From Nitrosomonas communis (GTDB taxonomy: Bacteria; Pseudomonadota; Gammaproteobacteria; Burkholderiales; Nitrosomonadaceae), in NCBI RefSeq assembly GCF_001007935.1, contig NZ_CP011451.1, positions 1,178,001 to 1,242,000 of the forward strand: a DNA stretch of 64,000 nucleotides. The letters are read 5' to 3'. Shown in pieces: positions 43,456-52,227 of the stretch. Position numbers and translations under genes: made by a program. Under the pieces are notes generated by a model. It saw nothing but the letters and a program-made list of their open reading frames with translations. It ran no database searches and had not been told where the DNA came from. How positions within the stretch are numbered: position 1 is the first letter of the stretch; each line of letters opens with the position of its first letter.

Positions 43456-45159
43456 TTACACCAGAATCATTTCAGGCAAACCTTTACCACCTGGCACCAT
43501 AGGAAATACATTTTCCGTTTGATCGGTAATAAAATCCATAAAAACTAATCGCTCTTTGAGTTTAAAAGCCTCCTCCAATGCGCCTTCGATCTCTTCCGGT
43601 TTCTCTATCTTCATACCGACGTGACCATAGCTCTCAGCCAGTTTGACAAAATCCGGAAGCGCATTCATATAAGACTCTGAATAGCGGTTGCCATGGAAAA
43701 ATTCCTGCCATTGCCGAACCATGCCCATATACCGGTTATTAAGATTAATAATTTTAAGGGGTAAGCTGTATTGTTTACAGGTGGATAATTCCTGGATACA
43801 CATCTGTATGCTCGCTTCACCTGTAATGCACGCGACTACGCCAGCGGGATTAGCTAATTGCGCACCCATTGCGGAAGGTAGCCCAAATCCCATGGTTCCT
43901 AGTCCACCTGAATTAATCCAACGGCGAGGTTTATTAAACCGATAGAACTGCGCAGCCCACATTTGATGCTGCCCGACATCTGATGTAATAAAAGCATCAC
44001 CCTTCGTCACCGCATAAAGTTTTTCCACCACCATCTGCGGTTTAATCACTGCACTCGTACGATCATATCTTAGGCAGTCTCGTTCGCGCCATAAATCTAT
44101 TTGTTTCCACCATTCCTTAAGCGCATGCTCATCTATTTTTTCTTTACTGGCCTTGATCAATTTAATCAGTGCATTCAATACTTCCGAAACGCTTCCCACT
44201 ATGGGGATGTCTACCTTGACACGCTTGGAAATAGACGAAGGGTCAATATCAATATGAATAATTTTTCGCTCTTCACTGTAAAAATGCTTGGGATTACCAA
44301 TGACACGATCATCGAAACGCGCACCGACTGCGATCAATACATCACAATATTGCATCGCCATATTCGCTTCATAGGTGCCATGCATCCCTAACATACCAAC
44401 AAACCGCTTATCTGTCGCAGGATAACCGCCAAGCCCCATTAAGGTGTTAGTACATGGAAAATTCAGCAAATGTACCAATTCTGTCAAAGCCTCAGATGCA
44501 TTATCCAGAATCACCCCTCCCCCAGAATAAACCATCGGCCGCTTTGCATTTAAAATCAATTGCGCCGCTTTTTTTATCTGTTGGCTATCTCCCTCGCTGA
44601 CCGGCTTGTAAGAACGCATACTTACACTGCTTGGATAATCAAATACCGCCTTGTGTTGTGTGACATCTTTGGGAATATCCACCAAAACGGGACCGGGACG
44701 GCCGGTTGAAGCAATCACAAAAGCTTTTTTTATCGTTGATGCAAGCTCAGTGACATCTTTCACCAGAAAATTATGTTTGACACAGGGGCGTGTAATTCCC
44801 ACGGTATCCACTTCCTGAAAGGCATCTTGACCAATGGCTGCGGTAGGGACCTGCCCACTAATAATCACGAGGGGGATAGAATCCATATAAGCAGTCGCAA
44901 TCCCTGTTACCGCGTTCGTGACCCCAGGCCCTGATGTCACTAAAGCAACCCCCACATTGTGACTGGATCGAGCATAGCCATCTGCAGCATGAAGCGCTGC
45001 TTGTTCATGGCGAACCAGAATATGCTTTACTTTATCTTGCTTAAATAGCTCATCATAAATAAACAACACTGCACCGCCAGGATAGCCAAAAATATACTCC
45101 ACCCCTTCTTCCTGCAGGCAACGCACCGTAATCTCGGCTCCTGTTAGTTCTACACTCAT
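43456..45159 (-). CDS. ilvI: Acetolactate synthase large subunit
   Basis: 567 residues. This ThDP/FAD enzyme makes acetolactate or acetohydroxybutyrate. Conserved parts are GYPGGAVLFIYDEL, the catalytic Glu region HEQAALHAADGYARS, GTMGFGLPSAMGAQLA and NLNNRYMGMVRQWQEFFHG. The ThDP-metal motif, GDG in many relatives and GEG in some betaproteobacteria, reads GEA here (ITGEASIQM). The name ilvB is also used for this subunit. It is the first gene of the ilvIHC cluster. Confidence 0.95.
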   Translation of the reverse strand: MSVELTGAEITVRCLQEEGVEYIFGYPGGAVLFIYDELFKQDKVKHILVRHEQAALHAADGYARSSHNVGVALVTSGPGVTNAVTGIATAYMDSIPLVIISGQVPTAAIGQDAFQEVDTVGITRPCVKHNFLVKDVTELASTIKKAFVIASTGRPGPVLVDIPKDVTQHKAVFDYPSSVSMRSYKPVSEGDSQQIKKAAQLILNAKRPMVYSGGGVILDNASEALTELVHLLNFPCTNTLMGLGGYPATDKRFVGMLGMHGTYEANMAMQYCDVLIAVGARFDDRVIGNPKHFYSEERKIIHIDIDPSSISKRVKVDIPIVGSVSEVLNALIKLIKASKEKIDEHALKEWWKQIDLWRERDCLRYDRTSAVIKPQMVVEKLYAVTKGDAFITSDVGQHQMWAAQFYRFNKPRRWINSGGLGTMGFGLPSAMGAQLANPAGVVACITGEASIQMCIQELSTCKQYSLPLKIINLNNRYMGMVRQWQEFFHGNRYSESYMNALPDFVKLAESYGHVGMKIEKPEEIEGALEEAFKLKERLVFMDFITDQTENVFPMVPGGKGLPEMILV

Positions 45160-45509
45160 ACTTTGTGCATCCTGGTATCAAAAAATCAAAAATCTAAAAA
45201 TAAGAATTTAGTTAAATACATCTTTGCTTATCAAATACATTTCATACATCTCGAATATTTCAGCCATAATTTAATCAAGATGCTTAGTTAACTCTCAGGT
45301 TTATTAAAATCAGACTGCAGGAAGCAGCCCTATTAACGACCGATCACCCACCCCTATATATCATCAGGCGAACCGCTATTCGTTTTGCCATATAAAGAAA
45401 TGTATGCATCCGCATATATTACTAGGAATCCGGGTTTTATTCCCGACTAACTGACGCTAAGAAAATTCCCGGATTGATGATGAACCAGCAGGAAGATAAC
45501 CGGCTCTCG
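45160..45509. other. Region upstream of ilvI
   Basis: 350 bases without a clear gene. On the minus strand AATCCGGG and CCCGGATT (about 45430-45475) can pair just after the tldD stop, perhaps ending that transcript. A very short open frame (MAEIFEMYEMYLISKDVFN) precedes ilvI but lacks the Ile/Val/Leu run expected of a classic leader. The promoter of ilvI should be here. Confidence 0.4.
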
Positions 45510-46958
45510 TCAACCACCTGTTCCCCCTACTGTCAACCCTTCCACTCGCAGCGTTGGCTGCCCTACGCCTACTGGTACGCTCTGTCCTTCTTTCCCACAT
45601 GTGCCTATCCCTGGATCCAGCGCCATATCATTACCTATCATGGAAACGCGTGTCAGAATATCCGGGCCATTACCGATTAAAGTGGCTCCCTTTATGGGGT
45701 AAGAAATTTTCCCATTCTCTATCATGTAAGCTTCCGCAGCAGAAAAGACAAATTTACCACTCGTGATATCGACTTGCCCACCCCCAAAATTTGCGGCATA
45801 TAATCCATGTTTCACTGACTCAATAATTTCTTCTGGATGTTTATTTCCATTCAGCATATAGGTATTTGTCATGCGTGGCATCGGAATATGTGCAAAAGAT
45901 TCTCGCCTGCCATTGCCGGTAAGAGGATGCTTCATGAGTCTTGCATTCAGGCTGTCTTGCAGATAGCCTTTGAGCACCCCATTCTCAATCAATACCGTAC
46001 ATTGAGTGGGATTCCCTTCATCATCAATATTCAACGATCCACGACGATTAACCAGCGTACCATCATCCACCACCGTCACACCATCGGCCGCAACTCGTTC
46101 ACCAATGCGTCCAGAAAAAGCCGAGCTACCCTTGCGGTTAAAATCACCTTCCAATCCATGACCAATGGCTTCATGCAGCAGGATACCAGGCCAGCCATTT
46201 CCTAGAACGACTGTCATGGGGCCTGCCGGAGCAGGTCTCGCATTCAGATTCACCACCGCTTGGTGTACTGCCTTTTGAGCATAGTCATTTAGTATTTCAT
46301 CCGTAAAGTAAGTGTAATCAAATCGTCCACCTCCACCCGCAACGCCCTGTTCACGTCGGCCATTTTCTTCTGCTATGACCTGTAATGACATGCGCACTAA
46401 TGGCCTCACGTCAGCAGCTAACATTCCATCACTACGTGCAACCATGATAACCTCGTACTCACCTGCAAGTGATGCCACAACCTGAATGACGCGTTTATCT
46501 ATCGCACGCGCAAACTGTTCAAGTTTCTCCAACAATGCTACTTTGTCGCTATCTTTAAAGTTCGCAATAGGATCCTGCGGAAGGTAAAGTGACCTGGTGT
46601 TATAGTGTGCCACCTGTTTAACGACGTGAACTGGATGCAGGCTTCCCTGGCCAGCAATAGCGCGTGTTGCTTTGGCTGCCGATACGAGTGCATCCAGGCT
46701 GATCTCATCTGAATACGCAAAGGCAGTTTTTTCACCACTGAGCGCGCGAACGCCGACACCTTGATCGATATTAAAGCTACCTGATTTAACAATGCCTTCT
46801 TCAAGCACCCATCCTTCAGAACGACTATACTGAAAATAAAGATCGGCATAATCGATCCGATGGGTAAGTATTTGCCCGAACACGTGATGTAATCTATTCG
46901 CATCCAGCTCATAGGGCGTCAGCAGACAACGGTCAGCAATGGTAAAAAACTCATTCAT
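45510..46958 (-). CDS. tldD: TldD, metalloprotease subunit
   Basis: 482 residues from the ATG at 46958. With TldE (PmbA), not seen in this window, TldD forms a zinc protease that degrades unfolded peptides and matures some microcins. The zinc motif [12 protein letters not shown] (HExxxH) is present, followed by [22 protein letters not shown]-like ([12 protein letters not shown]) and [16 protein letters not shown] are family segments. The gene follows nitrilase and yhdP, the usual order. Confidence 0.95.
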   Translation of the reverse strand: MNEFFTIADRCLLTPYELDANRLHHVFGQILTHRIDYADLYFQYSRSEGWVLEEGIVKSGSFNIDQGVGVRALSGEKTAFAYSDEISLDALVSAAKATRAIAGQGSLHPVHVVKQVAHYNTRSLYLPQDPIANFKDSDKVALLEKLEQFARAIDKRVIQVVASLAGEYEVIMVARSDGMLAADVRPLVRMSLQVIAEENGRREQGVAGGGGRFDYTYFTDEILNDYAQKAVHQAVVNLNARPAPAGPMTVVLGNGWPGILLHEAIGHGLEGDFNRKGSSAFSGRIGERVAADGVTVVDDGTLVNRRGSLNIDDEGNPTQCTVLIENGVLKGYLQDSLNARLMKHPLTGNGRRESFAHIPMPRMTNTYMLNGNKHPEEIIESVKHGLYAANFGGGQVDITSGKFVFSAAEAYMIENGKISYPIKGATLIGNGPDILTRVSMIGNDMALDPGIGTCGKEGQSVPVGVGQPTLRVEGLTVGGTGG

Positions 46959-47087
46959 TTTAAGATTAAACTCATTTTTACAACACACATTTTAACTTCT
47001 TGCGATAAAAAAACAGAATAAAAGCTGTCCTTCTTCAAGACATTTCATTCCCTATTCTGTTCAAAGTAAACAGTCATCTTTCTATAT

Positions 47088-47951
47088 TTAACATGGGTAT
47101 AAGCAGCGATGTTCTAGTGCCGGCAAGCTTGCACGCACGCTCGATTGGTAGGCACGATCCAACGTCGCCACCACCACGCCAGGCCCACGAGCCAGCCGGT
47201 CAATCACTACACCCCAGGGATCTACAATCATACTATCTCCATTGGTTTCACGGCCATTGACATGAAACCCTCCCTGCGCTGGTGCAATCACATAGGCCTG
47301 ATTCTCTATAGCACGTGCACGGATTAAAGTCTCCCAATGCGCTTTACCTGTAATTGCAGTAAAAGCAGAGGGAGCAAGAATAATATCCACCTTCCCCATC
47401 AAACGGTAAAGTTCAGGGAAGCGGAGATCATAACAAATAGATAAACCTATCCGCCCAAAAGGAGAATCTACTGCAACGACTTTATCTCCGGCTTTGATTG
47501 TTTTTTCTTCCGCGAAACGTTCTTCACCCATTTCAAGGCCGAATAAATGAATTTTATCGTAGCGTGCTACCTGCCTGCCCTCATGATCATAAACTAGGCA
47601 GCTATTATAAACCTTATCCGGTACCGGACTCTCCAACGGCACGGATCCCCCCACCAACCAAATCCCGAAACGTTTAGCTGTCTCGCTTAAAAATGATTGC
47701 ACCATGCCTTCGCCAGGTTGCTCACGCACACTTAATTTATCGGTATCCCGCAACCCCATAATACAGAAATATTCCGGAAGTGCAACCAGCTTTGCTTCTT
47801 GTGATACAGCCAGCTCAATCAAGCGGAGCGCCTCTTCCAGATTGGCAGAGACGCTGGGGCCTGATGCCATCTGTATAGCCGCAACACGTAAAGTACAGTT
47901 ATTCTCTTTCTCTGGCAGATGTTTTGAGAAAATGCCCGAATGATTCAACAT
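47088..47951 (-). CDS. Carbon-nitrogen hydrolase (Nit/omega-amidase type)
   Basis: 287 residues with the catalytic triad Glu (LVALPEYFCIM), Lys (YDKIHLFGLEM) and Cys (GLSICYDLRFPELYR). It belongs to the Nit branch of nitrilases. In relatives it hydrolyzes deaminated glutathione (a repair reaction), so that is the likely role, not nitrile use. The ATG at 47951 has GGGGAGGA four bases upstream; the N-terminus is about 20 residues longer than the core. It lies between yhdP and tldD. Confidence 0.9.
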   Translation of the reverse strand: MLNHSGIFSKHLPEKENNCTLRVAAIQMASGPSVSANLEEALRLIELAVSQEAKLVALPEYFCIMGLRDTDKLSVREQPGEGMVQSFLSETAKRFGIWLVGGSVPLESPVPDKVYNSCLVYDHEGRQVARYDKIHLFGLEMGEERFAEEKTIKAGDKVVAVDSPFGRIGLSICYDLRFPELYRLMGKVDIILAPSAFTAITGKAHWETLIRARAIENQAYVIAPAQGGFHVNGRETNGDSMIVDPWGVVIDRLARGPGVVVATLDRAYQSSVRASLPALEHRCLYPC

Positions 47952-48082
47952 ATCTTCCTCCCCTATAAGTCCCCTTTTCTACTGAATTCAGGCAAGATAA
48001 GAATTTCGCTCACAAAAACCATAAAGCGGCCATAAAGCAGCGCATAATGAATAGGCATTATCCCCAAAACCATCCATACCTA

Positions 48083-51000
48083 TCAATTCTCATTATGCTT
48101 GGATTCTGATTGCGTGTCCTTATTTTCTTGTAAATCTTGTGATTTCTTCATTACAGGCTTATCCCACCTACCTGTTATAATATATTCACTAAATAAAACA
48201 CGATCAAATGGATCCTTCAGTGACTGGTTCGCAATCATGGAAGCAATCCCTGCTACTGGTGTTGCCAGCCCAAGCGAAGGAAACATTTTGACCAGGAGCG
48301 CTTGAGTTTCTTCTACCAGATCGATTTTTCCACTCACAGTCAGATAAGCTGCGCTTCCTGCAATCTGCAGTTCATCTGTCACCGCAACCCCTCTGTTAAT
48401 TCTAACATCGCCGGATATATCATCGAAACCAAAACCTTGACTAAATACATCATAAAAATCCAATGTCAGTCTGCGCGGAATGGATTTTAGATCAAAAATA
48501 CCCAGCAATTTGCTCATCCCCGGCTTGAATTTGGTAAATTGACCGTGCTGAGCGGTCAATTTCAGATTGCCAGAAAGAGAAGGGAAATCTATGGAAAAAG
48601 GCTGCCCTATCCATACCAATGAACCTGTCGCTTCGCCTTTTCCACGCGCAATACGCCCCGGGTAACCCAAGCGCGCCAGGAATTTACCTATACTTTTTGC
48701 TCGCAGTTCGACGTCTGCTTGCATCTGAAAAGGAGCGATACGGTTCTGCCACACTCCCTGCAGCATAAGAGAACTGTCAGCGTGAGCAATTTGAAGTTGA
48801 TCGATATGCCAGCCCTCTGCTTGCTGATGAGCTACTAATACTAATTTACCTAAAAGCTTTCCGCCTACATAGAACTCGTCAGCATACAGATCCATGCTCG
48901 GCCAATCCTTGGATGGATTCTTTTTGTTCATGACTGAGTCAGATTCCGGAATGGCTTCTGGTTTTACCAATTTTTTTAATCGTGCAAATGCTTCCTTGTT
49001 GAGAGAATTCCAAACGATATGACCGATGACCTCTTTACTGACCACAGCAGTATGCCATTGCCCACCGTGTTTATTGGCATCCAATACAAACTCATTAAAA
49101 CGACTTCCTAGAAAATCGAGCCTGCCAACATTCAGATTGAAATTGACCCGATCAGTCAGCAATGCCTTGATTCCTTGGCCAGCTTGTCCTGAGCGGGCAG
49201 CCATTTCCTCATGCCGATCAAAAAGCGCTTTCCAGCGATCCCATTCCAACACCGGAATCGTACCATGTACGAGTGTGACAGTATCTTTCGGTAATTCAAC
49301 AGGCGCAGTTCGGAAATTCATCACGCCACGTGTCGGTAAGTAAGTGCCATCTTCTGCACGCACACGTTGAATTTCTGCCGTAACCACCTCCCCATAACGA
49401 AAGCGCAGCACCTCACGTTCTGAATCAATGAATTTTTTTTCCAAACTGAGCGGAATCTTTTCTGCCGCAGCTTTGGCAAAAGGCTCAGGTAATGATGAAG
49501 CAGCGCCAACTAACGATGATTCAACGCTGACATCCATGCCTTCTTTGTTAATATCAAGCACGGCTGACCAATCAGTTATCCCCCGCATATACTGCGTCCA
49601 CAACTGCAAGGTATTTGCCGGTTGATCAGGTTTAACTGAATGTAAGCGATCGAAATTAGCCCTGCCTGTCGCCATGATACGCATTCCTCCGTTCGGCAGA
49701 GCGGTAGAGTTAATCGTTATCGGCTCACCGGTCAATTGCCCAGTTACATTTTTTATAGCCAGCGTGGACTGAGTAAAAGCAAGCAATCCATTGACTTTAC
49801 TCAATGCAGGTAAATCTTGACCCAGAGGAATCTCGTTATTGATAAACTGATAATCCCCCTTGAGTTCGATACGTCTCTCCTCATCGCGGTATGTTTTTAT
49901 CGGCATGGCGAGCTCCAGACGCAATTTCCCATTCCCGGAAACTTCACCTGGCTGTGAGAAATCAACCGCATGGAGATGCTGAGAGCCTTTTTTAATCAAA
50001 GTAATGATGTTTTGGGTAGCGCCCTCGGCTCCCCCCGTCAGGTGTAAAATGGGATGCCGTGCGTGTAAATCTGCAATCTGCAAGCGCACATCTTTCATAA
50101 CAATATCTGCCAGTTTTGCGCGTGAAATAGTCATGGCAAGTTGATTATCCTGCAATGAAAGATCGGCTTGGATTTCCGTCATATTCGGCCATTCTTCAGG
50201 CAAATTTACCGCTGTGTCAGCCATTCGGGTAGTTAGCTTGAAGGCGAGTTTGTTGCGCAGATCTGAAGCAGATTCACTTAACTCGCCACGGATATTAAAT
50301 CGGGTGCCTTCCAATCTACCCGCTATGAGCGCTTTATTCAGCCAGTTTTGCGAAGCCTCCTGATCACCCAGGAATGTCAGGTACTTATTAAGATAAGTAA
50401 CCTCTGCATGCGCCAGTTCACCCGCCACATCGATTGTGCCGGGCTGTGCAAAGATGCCACTATGGTAGCGGCCATGCATTGTTCCGGACAGATAACGATT
50501 AGCAAATGAAATATGATTGAATTCAAACAAAGTGGTATCCTGATCAGGCAATACCTTCCAATTGAGCTGTGTAGTCAGCCTATCAAACTCGAGCGGCTCG
50601 TTAAATGTCTCAGAAAGGTTCATGCTGGCTTGATCAGAATCAAGATGAAGCGTTCCGCCCGCTTCAGATAGCTTGACACTGCCACTTAGCCCACTCACTG
50701 CAGGCAGCTTGTCAAACGCCTGGATAGCCAAATTGTGAAAGCTTCCCTCGACATTAAAAGAGGAAGGCCTGGTCCAATCCCCTTGCCAATCAGCTTGCAC
50801 ATGCTCGATGACTCCTTGCGGGGATAATTCACTCACCTGCTGTTGCCATGAAGGCTCCATGGGCAGATAACTTAACAGAGAAGCCACCATGCCTAAATCC
50901 AGAGCATTTACCAGTAATTTATTTTCGCTGGATGCCTCACCTTCTCCCCCCTGTCGTTGCCACAAAATGTTCACTGGTTGGGTAAATACTTCATTTTCAA

Positions 51001-51988
51001 TGGCGACACTCAGTTGCTGGGCAAACCATTCATCCCCCGGCTGGATCGCGTCATTATTTCTTTTCCACCCCACGCGACCACGCAAATGGGCAAGATCAAG
51101 CCTTGGCAGATCCTTTGTCCAGCGTATATCAGTTTCATGCAGATTCACATCGGCTTTCCAGTAAGCAACCGACTTACCCTCTATGCCCATCCACGCACGA
51201 AAGGCACCCCTGCCACGACCCAATTCCAGGTCTTCCGGGAACGATAACCAGGTTTGTAAAACAGCGAGATCGACGTGATTCAATTGAGCAAACAAGCGCC
51301 CGCGCCACTGATTCAATGTATTGACGGATTCGCCTGTTAAATCACCGCGTATATCCACCGGATCGGCTAATTCAGTGGGTGGAATGAACCTTAGTCCAAA
51401 ATAGTGATGGCCTTCCTTATTATGCATACGTAAATCTACATTTTTCAGATAAAGCACGGGTGCAGCACGCGGCTCATCCAGCCAATAAACTTCAGCGTCA
51501 TTGACCAACAGCTGGCGCTGTTGTAATAGCCAATTAAAAAAGCCATTATCTGCTTCCTCTTGATCAAGCGTAACGCCTGCGATGTGGATCACTTTTTCAC
51601 TATCACGGCGGATGCTCAGAACAGGTCGTTCAATTTTAATCTCACGAAACAGCAATTCTCCGTACAGTAACGAGCGCCACGCAAGCGTGCCATCCAACTC
51701 AGTCAGTATCAAAACAGAATTACCATACTTATCATGCACACGCACCCCATGTAATCGTAAGTAAGGGCGCAATCCGTCCCAATTGGCATCGATGCGTTCT
51801 ATACTGATTGTTTGCTCGGCAACCTGCGAAATGGCGGCCGCAATGTCGGGCCGGTAGCGATCAATATCAGGCAATAGCCAATAGCGCAATAACAACAGTA
51901 ACAGGGAAAAAAACATTACGATAACAAACACAACCCACCCGAGCTTGCGCAAGGTGAAGATGCTATGCTTAACAAAGGAATGCATCAT
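48083..51988 (-). CDS. yhdP: YhdP family protein (AsmA-like, DUF3971)
   Basis: 1301-residue envelope protein with one N-terminal membrane helix (about 14-36, LGWVVFVIVMFFSLLLLLLR) and a very long periplasmic body rich in beta strands. The C-terminal AsmA-like part (SRFNEFVLDANKHGGQWHTA and LLGIFDLKSIPRRLTLDF) is typical. YhdP-type proteins form bridges that carry phospholipids to the outer membrane. The order yhdP-nitrilase-tldD with divergent glnE is common in betaproteobacteria. It is intact. Confidence 0.92.
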   Translation of the reverse strand: MMHSFVKHSIFTLRKLGWVVFVIVMFFSLLLLLLRYWLLPDIDRYRPDIAAAISQVAEQTISIERIDANWDGLRPYLRLHGVRVHDKYGNSVLILTELDGTLAWRSLLYGELLFREIKIERPVLSIRRDSEKVIHIAGVTLDQEEADNGFFNWLLQQRQLLVNDAEVYWLDEPRAAPVLYLKNVDLRMHNKEGHHYFGLRFIPPTELADPVDIRGDLTGESVNTLNQWRGRLFAQLNHVDLAVLQTWLSFPEDLELGRGRGAFRAWMGIEGKSVAYWKADVNLHETDIRWTKDLPRLDLAHLRGRVGWKRNNDAIQPGDEWFAQQLSVAIENEVFTQPVNILWQRQGGEGEASSENKLLVNALDLGMVASLLSYLPMEPSWQQQVSELSPQGVIEHVQADWQGDWTRPSSFNVEGSFHNLAIQAFDKLPAVSGLSGSVKLSEAGGTLHLDSDQASMNLSETFNEPLEFDRLTTQLNWKVLPDQDTTLFEFNHISFANRYLSGTMHGRYHSGIFAQPGTIDVAGELAHAEVTYLNKYLTFLGDQEASQNWLNKALIAGRLEGTRFNIRGELSESASDLRNKLAFKLTTRMADTAVNLPEEWPNMTEIQADLSLQDNQLAMTISRAKLADIVMKDVRLQIADLHARHPILHLTGGAEGATQNIITLIKKGSQHLHAVDFSQPGEVSGNGKLRLELAMPIKTYRDEERRIELKGDYQFINNEIPLGQDLPALSKVNGLLAFTQSTLAIKNVTGQLTGEPITINSTALPNGGMRIMATGRANFDRLHSVKPDQPANTLQLWTQYMRGITDWSAVLDINKEGMDVSVESSLVGAASSLPEPFAKAAAEKIPLSLEKKFIDSEREVLRFRYGEVVTAEIQRVRAEDGTYLPTRGVMNFRTAPVELPKDTVTLVHGTIPVLEWDRWKALFDRHEEMAARSGQAGQGIKALLTDRVNFNLNVGRLDFLGSRFNEFVLDANKHGGQWHTAVVSKEVIGHIVWNSLNKEAFARLKKLVKPEAIPESDSVMNKKNPSKDWPSMDLYADEFYVGGKLLGKLVLVAHQQAEGWHIDQLQIAHADSSLMLQGVWQNRIAPFQMQADVELRAKSIGKFLARLGYPGRIARGKGEATGSLVWIGQPFSIDFPSLSGNLKLTAQHGQFTKFKPGMSKLLGIFDLKSIPRRLTLDFYDVFSQGFGFDDISGDVRINRGVAVTDELQIAGSAAYLTVSGKIDLVEETQALLVKMFPSLGLATPVAGIASMIANQSLKDPFDRVLFSEYIITGRWDKPVMKKSQDLQENKDTQSESKHNEN

Positions 51989-52227
51989 GGGATAATTGAA
52001 TAAGAAGCACAGTTTTATTCTGAAAAACTGCTTAATCCTAGGAAGTAAAAAAGAAGAGTTTGATCAAAATGGTGTTTTTAATAGGATTTCTAATAGGAAC
52101 TAGGATTTCTAACAGGAGCATTGCCGTGGGCTGCGGGCCGTGACCCTCCCCTACAAAATACTCTTTTATCTATTTAGTGACATAACTGATCTTAGCAAAT
52201 CAAGCATGCTTTATTTTAACCTTGAAT

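Noticed and set aside
45240..45320. Leader peptide for ilvI
   Set aside because: The short frame lacks a run of Ile, Val or Leu codons, and no paired terminator/anti-terminator is evident.
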